From Streptomyces atriruber (GTDB lineage: Bacteria; Actinomycetota; Actinomycetes; Streptomycetales; Streptomycetaceae), in contig NZ_LIPN01000066.1 in assembly GCF_001418325.1 (NCBI RefSeq), positions 1-64,000 on the forward strand: 64,000 bases of DNA. The letters are read 5' to 3'. The notes below the pieces were generated by a model. That model was not told the DNA's origin. It did not search any database and worked only from the letters and a program-made list of their open reading frames with translations. Positions 8,836-17,323 of this stretch are shown here, one piece after another (positions within the stretch are counted from its first letter, which is position 1; each line of letters opens with the position of its first letter). Made by a program: the position numbers and the translations under genes.

Positions 8836-10086
8836 TCAGCTCCCCGGCCGCGGCGGGAACCGTGCGAAGAGACGGGTCAGCACGGTGTTCAGCCGGCCGA
8901 TGTCCGCGTCGGAGTTGAGGGCCGTGAGCTGGACGCGGAACCCGACGCGGTCGCGCGGTACGAGGGGGTAGGCGGCCAGCGTCACGTAGATGCCCTCCTG
9001 CCACAGGAAACCGGCGACCGCGTCCAGGTCGGCGGCGTCGGCGAGCGGGATCTCCACGATCGGCAGCCGGTCGGAGTTGAGCGTCGGCACCCCGAGCCCG
9101 GCCACGTGGTCGAGGACCCGGACGGTCTTGCGGTACAGCTCGGCGCGGATGGCGTCGCCGCGCCGGTCGTTGACCTCCAGGCCCGCGAGCGCGGTGGCGA
9201 GCGACGCCGTCGGCGACGGACCGGAGTAGAGGTAGGGGGCCGCCGCGACCTTCAGGTGCTCCTTGAGCCGGGTCGGCAGCGCGAGGAAGGCCAGCAGCGA
9301 CGAGTAGGCCTTGGAGAACCCGCCGACCAGCACGATGTTGTCGTACGTCTCGCCCGTGTGCCGCACCACGCTGTTGCCGCGGAAGCCGTACGGGCACGGT
9401 TCGCCCGGCCCCCGTTCCCCGACGACGCCGAAGCCGTGGGTGTCGTCGATGTAGAGCGTGGCGTCCGCCTCCCGGCAGATCCGGGCGAGTCCGGGCACGT
9501 CGGCGATGTCGCCGCTCATGCTGTTGACACCGTCGAGACAGACGAGGCGGGTCGCGCCCGCGGGGGCCGCCCGCACCATCGCCGCCAGCTCTTCGGGGCG
9601 GTCGGCGTGGAACCGGTGCAGCGTCGCGCCCTGCCCGCGGGCGGACACGCAGCCGTCGTACACGGTCCGGTGGGCCGCCGCCTCGACGAAGACGTGGCCC
9701 CGGTCCGCGAGCACCGGGATCACGGAGGCGTGGATCAGCGTGGCGGTCGGCAGGAGCAGGGTGTCGGGGGCGCCGAGCAGGGCGGTGAGGCGCTCCTCGA
9801 TCTCCGGGTAGAGCCGGGGGCTGCCGAGCAGCCGGGACCAGCTCGGGTGGGTGCCCCAGTGGCGGATGGCGGGGTCGACGGCGTCGATGATCTCGGGATC
9901 GCAGTCGAAGCCCAGGTAGTTGCAGGAGGCGAAGTCGATGAGCCAGTGGTCTCCGCTGCGGATGTGCCGGCCGCGCACCTCGTCGAGGACGGCATCGCTC
10001 ATCGGGCTCGTCCGCCGCAGGTGTTCGAGTTCGCTCCAGCGCGGGTCGCCGAGGGCCTTCGGGAGGGACGTGCCGGTGTCGCTCAT
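8836..10086 (-). CDS. PLP-dependent alpha-oxoamine synthase family enzyme (AONS/KBL/SPT/CqsA-like)
   Basis: Fold-type I PLP enzyme (416 aa) of the family that condenses an amino acid with an acyl-CoA or acyl-ACP and releases CO2 to give an alpha-aminoketone. The Schiff-base lysine is Lys259 in GGFSKAYSS. Also visible are the NYLGF block after the N-terminal helix, the YIDDTHGFGVVG motif (PLP-ring aspartate) and a C-terminal V-P-I-V-E-type strand. No other biotin gene is present, so biotin synthesis (BioF) is unlikely. 2-amino-3-ketobutyrate ligase, serine-palmitoyl-transferase-like or CqsA-like (autoinducer) roles remain possible. It overlaps the upstream GGDEF-EAL gene by 4 nt (ATGA) and is 1 nt from the downstream methyltransferase. 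Confidence 0.85.
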   Translation of the reverse strand: MSDTGTSLPKALGDPRWSELEHLRRTSPMSDAVLDEVRGRHIRSGDHWLIDFASCNYLGFDCDPEIIDAVDPAIRHWGTHPSWSRLLGSPRLYPEIEERLTALLGAPDTLLLPTATLIHASVIPVLADRGHVFVEAAAHRTVYDGCVSARGQGATLHRFHADRPEELAAMVRAAPAGATRLVCLDGVNSMSGDIADVPGLARICREADATLYIDDTHGFGVVGERGPGEPCPYGFRGNSVVRHTGETYDNIVLVGGFSKAYSSLLAFLALPTRLKEHLKVAAAPYLYSGPSPTASLATALAGLEVNDRRGDAIRAELYRKTVRVLDHVAGLGVPTLNSDRLPIVEIPLADAADLDAVAGFLWQEGIYVTLAAYPLVPRDRVGFRVQLTALNSDADIGRLNTVLTRLFARFPPRPGS

Positions 10087-13000
10087 GGGTTCTCCCCGTC
10101 CTGGCGGGATGCGGCGAGCGGGGTGCTCCGACGGCGGAGCAGGGACCGCCCCTCCTCCGCCGTCAGCGGCCGCGCGAAGAGGTACCCCTGCCCGAACCGG
10201 CAGCCCATCCGGACCAGCAGCTCCCGTTGCGCGGCCTGCTCGATCCCCTCGGCGATGATCTGCAACCCCAGCGTGTCGGCGAGGTGCACGATGCCCTCGA
10301 CCAGGGCGACCTGGCGGACGTCCGCCGCGATGTCGTCGATGAAACTCTTGTCGATCTTCAGTACGTCGATGGGGAACTCGCGGAGGTAGCGCAGCGAGGA
10401 GAATCCCGTGCCGAAGTCGTCGACCGCGATCCGCACGCCGAGGTCCTTCAGCGCCGTCATGACCGACTGGATCCGGGCGTCCGGCCGCATCAGCACCGAC
10501 TCGGTGAGTTCGAGCTGCAGCGACCCGGGCGCGAGTCCGGGCGTCTCCAGGGCCCTGCGCACCTCGCCGAGGAACCCCGGGTCGCCGAACTGGCGCGCGG
10601 ACACGTTGACGCTGACGTAGGGCGGTCGCCCCGCGAAGGCCCCCGCCCGCTGCAGCCGCGCCATGTCGGACACGGCGCTTCCCAGGACCCACGCGCCGAG
10701 CGGCGTGATGTGCCCGGTCTCCTCGGCGAGCGGGATGAACTCCTGCGGCGGCACCGGGCCGCGCCCGGGGTGCGGCCAGCGGGCCAGCGCCTCGAAGCCG
10801 ACGATCTCGGCGGGCGCCGCGGCGGCCCCCGGCGCTGCTCCGGCCGGGGCGCTGCCCGCGATGAGGTCCACGACCGGCTGGTAGCGCAGGGTGAACTCCT
10901 GCTCGGCGATCGCCCGGTCCAGACTCGCCTGCAGTTCGTGCCGCTCCCGCATGCGGACGTGCAGGCGCTCCTGGAAGCGGCGCCACTGGCGCTTCCCGGC
11001 CGCCTTGGCCGCGTACAGGGCCAGATCGGCGTGGGCGAGCAGCTCCTCCGCCCCCGTGCTGTCGACGGCCGTGGCCACACCGACGCTCGCGGAGACGCTC
11101 ACCGAGTCGCCCGGCAGGTGGAACGGTCTGCTGAGGGCCTGGACGACCTGTGCGGCGAGGATCTCGGCGTCGGCGGGTTCCTTCGCGTCCTCCATCAGGA
11201 CGGCGAACTCGTCGCCGCCGAGGCGGGCCGCGGTGTCGCTGCGGCGCAGGGTCCCCGAGAGGCGGTCGCCGACGGCGGTGAGGAGCCGGTCGCCGACCGC
11301 GTGCCCCAACGTGTCGTTGACGATCTTGAAGTCGTCGAGGTCGACGAAGAGCACACAGGTCAGCGTCGACTCCCGCCGGCCGCGCAGCAGCGCGCGCTCG
11401 ATGCGCTCCAGGAGCAGCGTCCGGTTGGGCAGTCCGGTCAGCGCGTCGTGGAAGGCCCGCCGGGTCAGTTCGTGCTCCAGCTGCCGCTGCTCGGTCACGT
11501 CCCGCAGGGTGATCACGAGCCCCCGCACGGTCGGGTCGTGCCGCAGGTCGCTGCACCGCACCTCCACCTCGATGCGGCCACCGTCCCGAGGCACCCACCA
11601 GTAGTCGTGGGCGTCCCGCTCCGCGCCCGTGCGCAGGGCCGTGAACATGCGGCACGCGCGGTCCCTGTCGCGCGGGTCCACCAGGTCGGGAAGGACCGAC
11701 CCGGTGGGCGGCGCGGAGCCGAACACGGCCCGCGCCGAAGGGCTCGCGTACCGGACGGTGTCGTCGTCGTCCACGATGAGGATGACGTCGGAGGTGTTGC
11801 GCACCAGCGTGCGGAAGTACGCCTCGCTCTCCCGCCGGATGATCTCCTTGCGCAGGGCGATGCGCTCCAGCGCCAGGCCCGCGTGCGAGGCGAGGATGTC
11901 CAGGGAGCCCCGGATCTCGCCGAGTTGCCGCTCGGGGCCCGCCGCGATCAGGACGCCCGGTGGCATGTCGTCGGCGGGGCGGTCGCGCTGGACCATCGGG
12001 CAGATCAGCGCGGTGTCCGCCGCGCCGAGACGGGCGGCCAGCTCCGGGCCGAGCGTGCCCACCGGCACCGTGCGGGAGAGGCGCGGGTCGAGGGACGGCG
12101 GCAGCCCCGGCGACGCGCTGCCCGCCGCGAGGGCCAGGGAGCCGGTCCCCGGCCCGGAGAGCGCGGCGACCGTCCGCTCGCAGGTCGCCGTGATCTCCTC
12201 CGTCGTGACCGCCGCGACCAGCGAGGAGGAGGCGGCGCGCAGCGCCAGCTCGCGGTCGACGGCCCTGCGGAGCGCCACGACCATGCCCGCGAGGCGCAGG
12301 ATCACGAGGAGGAACAGGACGACCGAGAAGGTGGCGATCACCGCCGCGTCGTGGGCGCCGCCGACCAGCGCCTCGGCGAACAGGACGCCCGGCGCGATCA
12401 GCGTGGCCAGGGCGAGGAGCACGAGCCGGTGCCGCGGCGGGAGCAGGGACTGCCGCTGGTGGGCGCGGGCGGTCAGTTCCACCATCGAGGGGTGCAGCGC
12501 GGCCAGTCCCCAGGCCGTGTAGAAGACGATCCAGCCCGTGTCGAGGAGCGTGCCGGCCTGCCACACCCCGTTGAGCTGGAGGATCCCGTACGCGATGTCG
12601 AAGCCGAGCAGGGTGAGCGTGCCGACTACCAGCAGCCGCAGGGCGCGGTTGGGGCCGGACGTGGAGCCGGGAGTGAGCAGGCGCGCCATGAGGGCGAGGA
12701 CCAGCACGTCCCCGAGCGGATAGGCGACGCTGATGGCGCGCTGCGCCCAGGTCAGCCCTTCGACCTCGGTCAGTGGCTGGACGAGGTAGACCCAGACGGG
12801 CAGCGCGAGCCCCGCCGTGATGATCAGGGCGTCCAGCAGACTCGGCAGGTCGCGGCCGGCCCACCGGTACCGGACGAGACCGAAGAGGCCCGCCGCGAAC
12901 AACGCGTACACGGCGAGGTAGCAGGCGTCGGCGGGGGAGGGGAACGGGTTCGACTCGTGGACGTACTCCTCGAGCACGTTGTAGTACGTGTCGCCGGTGG

Positions 13001-13232
13001 CGAACGCCAGGAGGCCGCCGGCGAGCACCCACCAGGGCCAGCGGTGTGCGGGACGGTGCACGCGCACACCCACGAGCACGGCGGCGACGCCGCAGAGGCC
13101 GATGAGCGCCCACAGCGGGGCGCGCAGGTCCGGCAGGGTCATGTACGCGGTGGTGAGGGCGGCGACCAGGACGCAGTGGGCGATCATGAGCCGACGGGCC
13201 CGTGGACGTCCCGGAAGGTGTGCCCGAAGCAT
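10083..13232 (-). CDS. Polytopic membrane PAS-GGDEF-EAL protein (cyclic-di-GMP cyclase/phosphodiesterase)
   Basis: Large (1049 aa) sensor that can make and degrade c-di-GMP. Residues ~15-330 contain about eight to nine membrane helices. A GAF-like segment follows (~335-490), then a PAS domain (~505-625, from EAYFRTLVRNTSDVILIVDD). The GGDEF domain has an intact GGDEF at ~672-676, the FVDLDDFKIVNDTLGH substrate motif, and an inhibitory I-site RxxD (RRSD) exactly five residues before GGDEF. The EAL domain has EAL at ~814, ELTES, the DDFGTGFSSL loop and KIDKSF, so both activities look competent. The chosen ATG has a strong ribosome site (GGGGAGG). An alternative ATG at 13337 adds 35 residues and would begin 2 nt after the previous gene. 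Confidence 0.93.
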   Translation of the reverse strand: MLRAHLPGRPRARRLMIAHCVLVAALTTAYMTLPDLRAPLWALIGLCGVAAVLVGVRVHRPAHRWPWWVLAGGLLAFATGDTYYNVLEEYVHESNPFPSPADACYLAVYALFAAGLFGLVRYRWAGRDLPSLLDALIITAGLALPVWVYLVQPLTEVEGLTWAQRAISVAYPLGDVLVLALMARLLTPGSTSGPNRALRLLVVGTLTLLGFDIAYGILQLNGVWQAGTLLDTGWIVFYTAWGLAALHPSMVELTARAHQRQSLLPPRHRLVLLALATLIAPGVLFAEALVGGAHDAAVIATFSVVLFLLVILRLAGMVVALRRAVDRELALRAASSSLVAAVTTEEITATCERTVAALSGPGTGSLALAAGSASPGLPPSLDPRLSRTVPVGTLGPELAARLGAADTALICPMVQRDRPADDMPPGVLIAAGPERQLGEIRGSLDILASHAGLALERIALRKEIIRRESEAYFRTLVRNTSDVILIVDDDDTVRYASPSARAVFGSAPPTGSVLPDLVDPRDRDRACRMFTALRTGAERDAHDYWWVPRDGGRIEVEVRCSDLRHDPTVRGLVITLRDVTEQRQLEHELTRRAFHDALTGLPNRTLLLERIERALLRGRRESTLTCVLFVDLDDFKIVNDTLGHAVGDRLLTAVGDRLSGTLRRSDTAARLGGDEFAVLMEDAKEPADAEILAAQVVQALSRPFHLPGDSVSVSASVGVATAVDSTGAEELLAHADLALYAAKAAGKRQWRRFQERLHVRMRERHELQASLDRAIAEQEFTLRYQPVVDLIAGSAPAGAAPGAAAAPAEIVGFEALARWPHPGRGPVPPQEFIPLAEETGHITPLGAWVLGSAVSDMARLQRAGAFAGRPPYVSVNVSARQFGDPGFLGEVRRALETPGLAPGSLQLELTESVLMRPDARIQSVMTALKDLGVRIAVDDFGTGFSSLRYLREFPIDVLKIDKSFIDDIAADVRQVALVEGIVHLADTLGLQIIAEGIEQAAQRELLVRMGCRFGQGYLFARPLTAEEGRSLLRRRSTPLAASRQDGENP

Positions 13233-13339
13233 GGCCAAGCGCCTCCCCGCGGGGCAGGGACACCGGGCCGAGACCCGTGCGTCAGTCCCGGGGCCTTGCG
13301 TCTTCTGATCGTAGGCCCGCACGCCGGTGGCCTGCATCT

Positions 13340-15010
13340 TCAGTCGCTCCGGGGCAGCGCGGCCCCGACCGGCGGCGGTGTCCCGACGGTCCTGCCGAAG
13401 TAGTCGGTGGACCCGGCGTCCGCGCCGAACAGCTCTTTCAGATCGAGGCCCTTGTCCGCGAGGGCGGAGCAGTCCGGGGCGAGCAGGTGCGCGTCGTCGG
13501 GGGAGTCCACCGCGGGCAGCGCGCCACCGGGGAAGCAGGGGTCGGCGCTCAGGCCGACCGGGTGTCCGTCCAGTTGCTCCTGTCCGGTCGCCCGGCTCCA
13601 GGCGGCACGGTCGTGGAAGGCGCGGTCGCCCCACTGCAGGGTCCAACGTCCCTGCTCTGCGCGGTAGTTGTTGCCTTGCAGGGTGACGTTCCGCTCGTCG
13701 AGGCCCTCGTCCACCACGGCCAGCGGGGACCTGTCGGTGACGAAGTTGTTGTTGCGGACGGTGACACCGCTCTGGCCGTCCATCAGCCGCAGGGCCGGGC
13801 CGCTGTCGCCTTCCTCGGTCGCGGTCATCACCACCGTGTTCTGGTACAGGCGCAGGTCGCGCACGTCGTGGCCGTAGACGGCGAGCCCGCCGAAGCGCGG
13901 TAGCCTGCGGCCGTCGTCCGCGGTGAGGTTGTACCGGATCGAGTTGTCGGTGTGCGCGCCGTTGGCCTCGCGCGTGTAGGCGTAGAAGCCGGGGCCGTCG
14001 TTGTGGAACGCCAGGTTGTACTGGATCGTCGAGTGCGAGACGTTCTCGTCGAAGCCGAACCCGGCGCCGTCGACGTCGGAGCCCGTGTGGTTGCGGTAGG
14101 CGGTGTTGCGCTCCAGTACGACCTCGGTGGCGTCGTACGCCCAGATCCCCACCGGCCCCGAGGGCGCCGTGCGGGCCGCGTCCGCCCCGTTGTCGTGCGC
14201 GCTGGAGCCGCGCACCGCGGCGTCGCGCACGGCGCCGAGGACGATGCCGTCCCCGGTGTGGCGGTCGTCGGCCCCGGGGTCCCCGGTGTTGCGGTACGCC
14301 TCGACGTTCGTGATCTCGACGTCCTCGTGGGACCAGGCGGGGTGGGCGGGGTCGAACGCGGGACCGTAGGTCAGCAGCCCGGCGTCCTTGTTGCCGTGCA
14401 GCCGGGCCCGGTCGACCGTCACGTTCTTGAAGCCGTCGCCCCTCCCGATGCCGCCGACGGCGATGCCCACCCGGAACCCGGAGACGGTGACGTCGGCGAC
14501 GGCGATCCCGTCGAACCTGCCGCTGCCCGGACGGTCGTTGTAGAGGCTGATGCCGCCGTAGCCCTTGTGGGCGGCGCGGTCGCCGCTGAGCGTGAGGTCG
14601 TGGATGCGCACGCCCGCGGTGTTGTGCACGGAGACGCCCGGGGCGCCCTCGGCCTCGATCTCGGCCCGGCCCTCCCCGTACGACCCGATCACCACGGGAC
14701 GGTCCGCGTCGCCCGCCTCGGTCCCGTCGACGGTGACGGTGCCGCCGAACCGGGCGCCGCCCGCCAGCAGCAGCCGGTCGCCAGGTTGCAGTCCGACGCG
14801 CTCGGCGCGCGCGAGGGAGCGCCAGGCCCGGCCGGGGTCGGTGCCGTCGTTGGCGTCGTCGCCCCGCGGACTGACGTAGTACGTCGCGGACGCCGGCGCG
14901 TAGTGGGGCGTGGCCGCGCAGCCGGTCGTGGTGATCAGCGCGCTCACGGTGACGAGGCAGCCGGGAACGACAAAGGTCCGGACGGCGGCTCGCGCGGCTC
15001 TCCCGGGCAT
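13340..15010 (-). CDS. Secreted right-handed parallel beta-helix protein (polysaccharide lyase/epimerase-like)
   Basis: Exported 556-aa protein. A cleavable N-terminus (Arg-rich start, hydrophobic core, then TTTGCAA) suggests a signal peptide, possibly a lipoprotein, although the residue at -3 is not the usual Leu. The mature part begins with TYYVSPRGDDANDGT, the classic opening of pectate-lyase-like beta-helix proteins. It is followed by many Asn/Val-rich rungs (for example VVLERNTAYRNHTGSD, IQYNLAFHNDGPGFY). Such folds act on polysaccharides as lyases, hydrolases or C5-epimerases, or bind them. Inside a polymer-synthesis operon it probably trims, modifies or anchors the product outside the cell. 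No catalytic residues can be assigned from the sequence. Confidence 0.85.
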   Translation of the reverse strand: MPGRAARAAVRTFVVPGCLVTVSALITTTGCAATPHYAPASATYYVSPRGDDANDGTDPGRAWRSLARAERVGLQPGDRLLLAGGARFGGTVTVDGTEAGDADRPVVIGSYGEGRAEIEAEGAPGVSVHNTAGVRIHDLTLSGDRAAHKGYGGISLYNDRPGSGRFDGIAVADVTVSGFRVGIAVGGIGRGDGFKNVTVDRARLHGNKDAGLLTYGPAFDPAHPAWSHEDVEITNVEAYRNTGDPGADDRHTGDGIVLGAVRDAAVRGSSAHDNGADAARTAPSGPVGIWAYDATEVVLERNTAYRNHTGSDVDGAGFGFDENVSHSTIQYNLAFHNDGPGFYAYTREANGAHTDNSIRYNLTADDGRRLPRFGGLAVYGHDVRDLRLYQNTVVMTATEEGDSGPALRLMDGQSGVTVRNNNFVTDRSPLAVVDEGLDERNVTLQGNNYRAEQGRWTLQWGDRAFHDRAAWSRATGQEQLDGHPVGLSADPCFPGGALPAVDSPDDAHLLAPDCSALADKGLDLKELFGADAGSTDYFGRTVGTPPPVGAALPRSD

Positions 15011-15015
15011 GGCGA

Positions 15016-15990
15016 TCAGGCCTCCACCGGCACGGGCGACGGCAGTGCCGCGGACCGGGCCGCGGAGCGGGCGGCGAACCACGCCACCGTGTGCCGCAGC
15101 CCCTCGTCGAGCGGGACGCGCGGCACCCAGCCGAGCTGTTCGACGGCCGCGTCGATCACCGGGCGGCGGCGGGCCGGGTCGTCGACCGGCAGGGGGCGGT
15201 GCACGATCCGCGAGGCCGACTCCGTGCTGTGCAGGACGAGGTCGGCGAGCTCGCGGACGGTGCGTTCGCTGGGGTTCCCCAGGTTCACCGGCCCGGGCCG
15301 GTCGCTGTCGAGCATCGCGACCAGGCCCCGGACGAGGTCGTCGACGTAGCAGAAGCTGCGGGTCTGGCTGCCGTCGCCGTAGAGCGTCAGCGGCTCGCCC
15401 GCCAGGGCCTGGCGGATGAAGGTCGAGACCACCCGCCCGTCGTACGGCCGCATGCGGGGGCCGTACGTGTTGAAGATCCGCACGATGCCGACGTCGACGC
15501 CGAGGCTGCGCCGGTAGGCCGTGGACAGGGCCTCCGCGTACCGCTTCGCCTCGTCGTAGACGCTGCGTGGGCCGATCGGATTGACGTGGCCCCAGTACCT
15601 CTCCGGCTGCGGGTGGACCTCCGGGTCGCCGTAGACCTCGCTGGTGGAGGTGAGCAGGAAGCGGGCGCCGTGCCGCTCGGCCAGGCGCAGGGCGTTCTCG
15701 GTGCCGTGGCTGCCGACGGCGAGGGTCTCCAGAGGCAGGCGGTGGTAGTCCGGCGGTGAGGCGGGGCTCGCGAGATGGGCCACGGCGTCCACCGGACCCG
15801 GCACGTCGAAGGGGACCGTCACGTCGGCGCGGATCAGCCGGAACCGGGGCGAGGCGTGCAGGTGCGCGACGTTCGCCGGCTCCCCGGTGCAGAAGTTGTC
15901 GACGCAGCAGACCGCGTCGCCCCTGCGCAGCAGCGCCTCGCACAGGTGCGAGCCGACGAACCCGCCGCCGCCCGTCACCACGATCCTCAT
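15016..15990 (-). CDS. NAD-dependent epimerase/dehydratase, UDP-glucuronate decarboxylase (UXS)-like
   Basis: Short-chain dehydrogenase-fold sugar-nucleotide enzyme of 324 aa. It has the NAD motif TGGGGFVGSHL at the N-terminus, the TSTSEVYGDP strand, the catalytic YDEAK (Y-x3-K) and a late RSFCYVDDLVRGL block. The pattern (early HLASPASPPDY, GPRSVYDEAK, RIFNTYGPRM) is that of UDP-xylose synthase-type decarboxylases, converting UDP-GlcA to UDP-Xyl. The gene directly upstream would make UDP-GlcA, so the two steps are consecutive. It overlaps the upstream dehydrogenase gene by 4 nt and precedes the beta-helix gene by 5 nt. A plain 4,6-dehydratase or epimerase activity is the main alternative. 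Confidence 0.85.
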   Translation of the reverse strand: MRIVVTGGGGFVGSHLCEALLRRGDAVCCVDNFCTGEPANVAHLHASPRFRLIRADVTVPFDVPGPVDAVAHLASPASPPDYHRLPLETLAVGSHGTENALRLAERHGARFLLTSTSEVYGDPEVHPQPERYWGHVNPIGPRSVYDEAKRYAEALSTAYRRSLGVDVGIVRIFNTYGPRMRPYDGRVVSTFIRQALAGEPLTLYGDGSQTRSFCYVDDLVRGLVAMLDSDRPGPVNLGNPSERTVRELADLVLHSTESASRIVHRPLPVDDPARRRPVIDAAVEQLGWVPRVPLDEGLRHTVAWFAARSAARSAALPSPVPVEA

Positions 15991-17312
15991 GACGCACCTC
16001 CGGACAGTCCCGGACGGCCCGGTGCGTGCACGGTCCAGCCCGCCGCGGTCCACAGGGCCGGATCGAGGCCGTTGCGGGCGTCCAGGAGGACGGGGGAGCG
16101 CACCAGCGAGGCGAGCGCGGCCGGGTCGACGGACCGGTACTCGGGCCAGTCGGTGAGGTGCAGGACCAGGTCGGCGCCCTCGCACGCCTTGTCGACGTCC
16201 AGGGCGTAGGTGAGCTCGGGACGGACGGCGCGGGCGTTGTCGAGGGCCTCGGGGTCGTGCACCCGCACCTCCGCTCCCTGCGCCCGCAGGGCCGCCGCCA
16301 CGGCCAGGGCGGGCGAGTCCCGGACGTCGTCGCTGCCCGGTTTGAAGGCGGCGCCGAGCACGGCGACCCTGCGCCCGGCGGACGAGCCGCCGAGGAGCAG
16401 GCGGGCCCGGTCGACGGTGCGCCGCCGCTGCCGCGTGTTGATCCGGTCGACCTCGTGCAGGAACGCCACGGCCTCGCCCGCGCCGATCTCCTCGGCCCGG
16501 GCGGCGAAGGCCCGGATGTCCTTGGGGAAGCAGCTCCCGCCGAACCCGAGGCCGGGGGCGAGGAAGCGGGGGCCGATCCGCGGGTCGGCGCCGATGGCCC
16601 CGGCGAGGACCGTCGCGTCGGCGCCCGCGGCGTCGCACACCTCGGCCATCGCGTTGATGAAGGAGATCTTGGTGGCGAGGAAAGCGTTGGACGCCACCTT
16701 GACCAGCTCAGCCGTGGCCGGGTCGGTGCCGAAGAACGGCACCCCGGCCCGGATCATCGGCGCGTAGACCTCCCGGAGCACCGCCTCGGCGCGGGCCGAG
16801 GTCACGCCCACGACGAGCCGTTCGGGCCGCATGGTGTCGAGGACGGCGGACCCCTCGCGCAGGAACTCGGGGTTCCAGGCGACCTCCGTGCCGGGCGCCG
16901 CAGCGGCGAGACGTCCGGCGAGCCGGGCCGCCGTGCCCACCGGAACGGTCGACTTCCCCACGAGCAGGCTGCCGGGCCGCAGATGCGGGGCCAGGCCGTC
17001 CACCACGGCGTCCACCTGGGACAGGTCGGCGGCCCCGCCGTCCGGGCGCTGCGGGGTGCCCACGCACACGAAGTGGGTCCCGGCGAACGCGGCGCCCTCG
17101 GCGAGCGAGGTGGAGAAGCGCAGTCTGCCCGACGCGACGGTACGGGCGAGCAGCGCGTCCAGACCGTCTTCGTGAAGGGGTGCCCGGCCCGCCGACAGGG
17201 CGGCGATCCGCTCGGCATCGATGTCGAGGCCGAGGACCTGGTGGCCGATGTCGGCCATGCACGCGGCGTGCACCGTTCCCACGTATCCGGTGCCGATCAC
17301 TGTCATCCGCAT
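15987..17312 (-). CDS. UDP-glucose/GDP-mannose 6-dehydrogenase family protein
   Basis: Oxidises a UDP-hexose (most likely UDP-Glc to UDP-GlcA) with two NAD+ per cycle. At 441 aa it has the usual family length. The N-terminal Rossmann motif is VIGTGYVGTVHA. The substrate-site lysine lies in the ELVKVASNAFLATKISFINA helix, and the catalytic cysteine is Cys261 in GFGGSCFPKD. The C-terminal UDP-binding domain includes AAFKPGSDDVRDSP. It sits between galE (11 nt) and the UXS-like gene (4-nt overlap). That order gives a UDP-Glc to UDP-GlcA to UDP-Xyl path with UDP-Gal as a side branch. Confidence 0.93.
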   Translation of the reverse strand: MRMTVIGTGYVGTVHAACMADIGHQVLGLDIDAERIAALSAGRAPLHEDGLDALLARTVASGRLRFSTSLAEGAAFAGTHFVCVGTPQRPDGGAADLSQVDAVVDGLAPHLRPGSLLVGKSTVPVGTAARLAGRLAAAAPGTEVAWNPEFLREGSAVLDTMRPERLVVGVTSARAEAVLREVYAPMIRAGVPFFGTDPATAELVKVASNAFLATKISFINAMAEVCDAAGADATVLAGAIGADPRIGPRFLAPGLGFGGSCFPKDIRAFAARAEEIGAGEAVAFLHEVDRINTRQRRRTVDRARLLLGGSSAGRRVAVLGAAFKPGSDDVRDSPALAVAAALRAQGAEVRVHDPEALDNARAVRPELTYALDVDKACEGADLVLHLTDWPEYRSVDPAALASLVRSPVLLDARNGLDPALWTAAGWTVHAPGRPGLSGGAS

Positions 17313-17323
17313 GACGACGCTCC

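Noticed and set aside
10087..13263. Fusion of the alpha-oxoamine synthase with an upstream in-frame open stretch
   Set aside because: The upstream part is out of frame with the true GGDEF-EAL coding sequence and has no domain; the synthase has its own ATG overlapping the previous stop.
13338..13646. N-terminal extension of the GGDEF-EAL protein into the beta-helix gene
   Set aside because: It would overlap the beta-helix coding region by about 300 nt; better starts with ribosome sites occur at 13232 or 13337.
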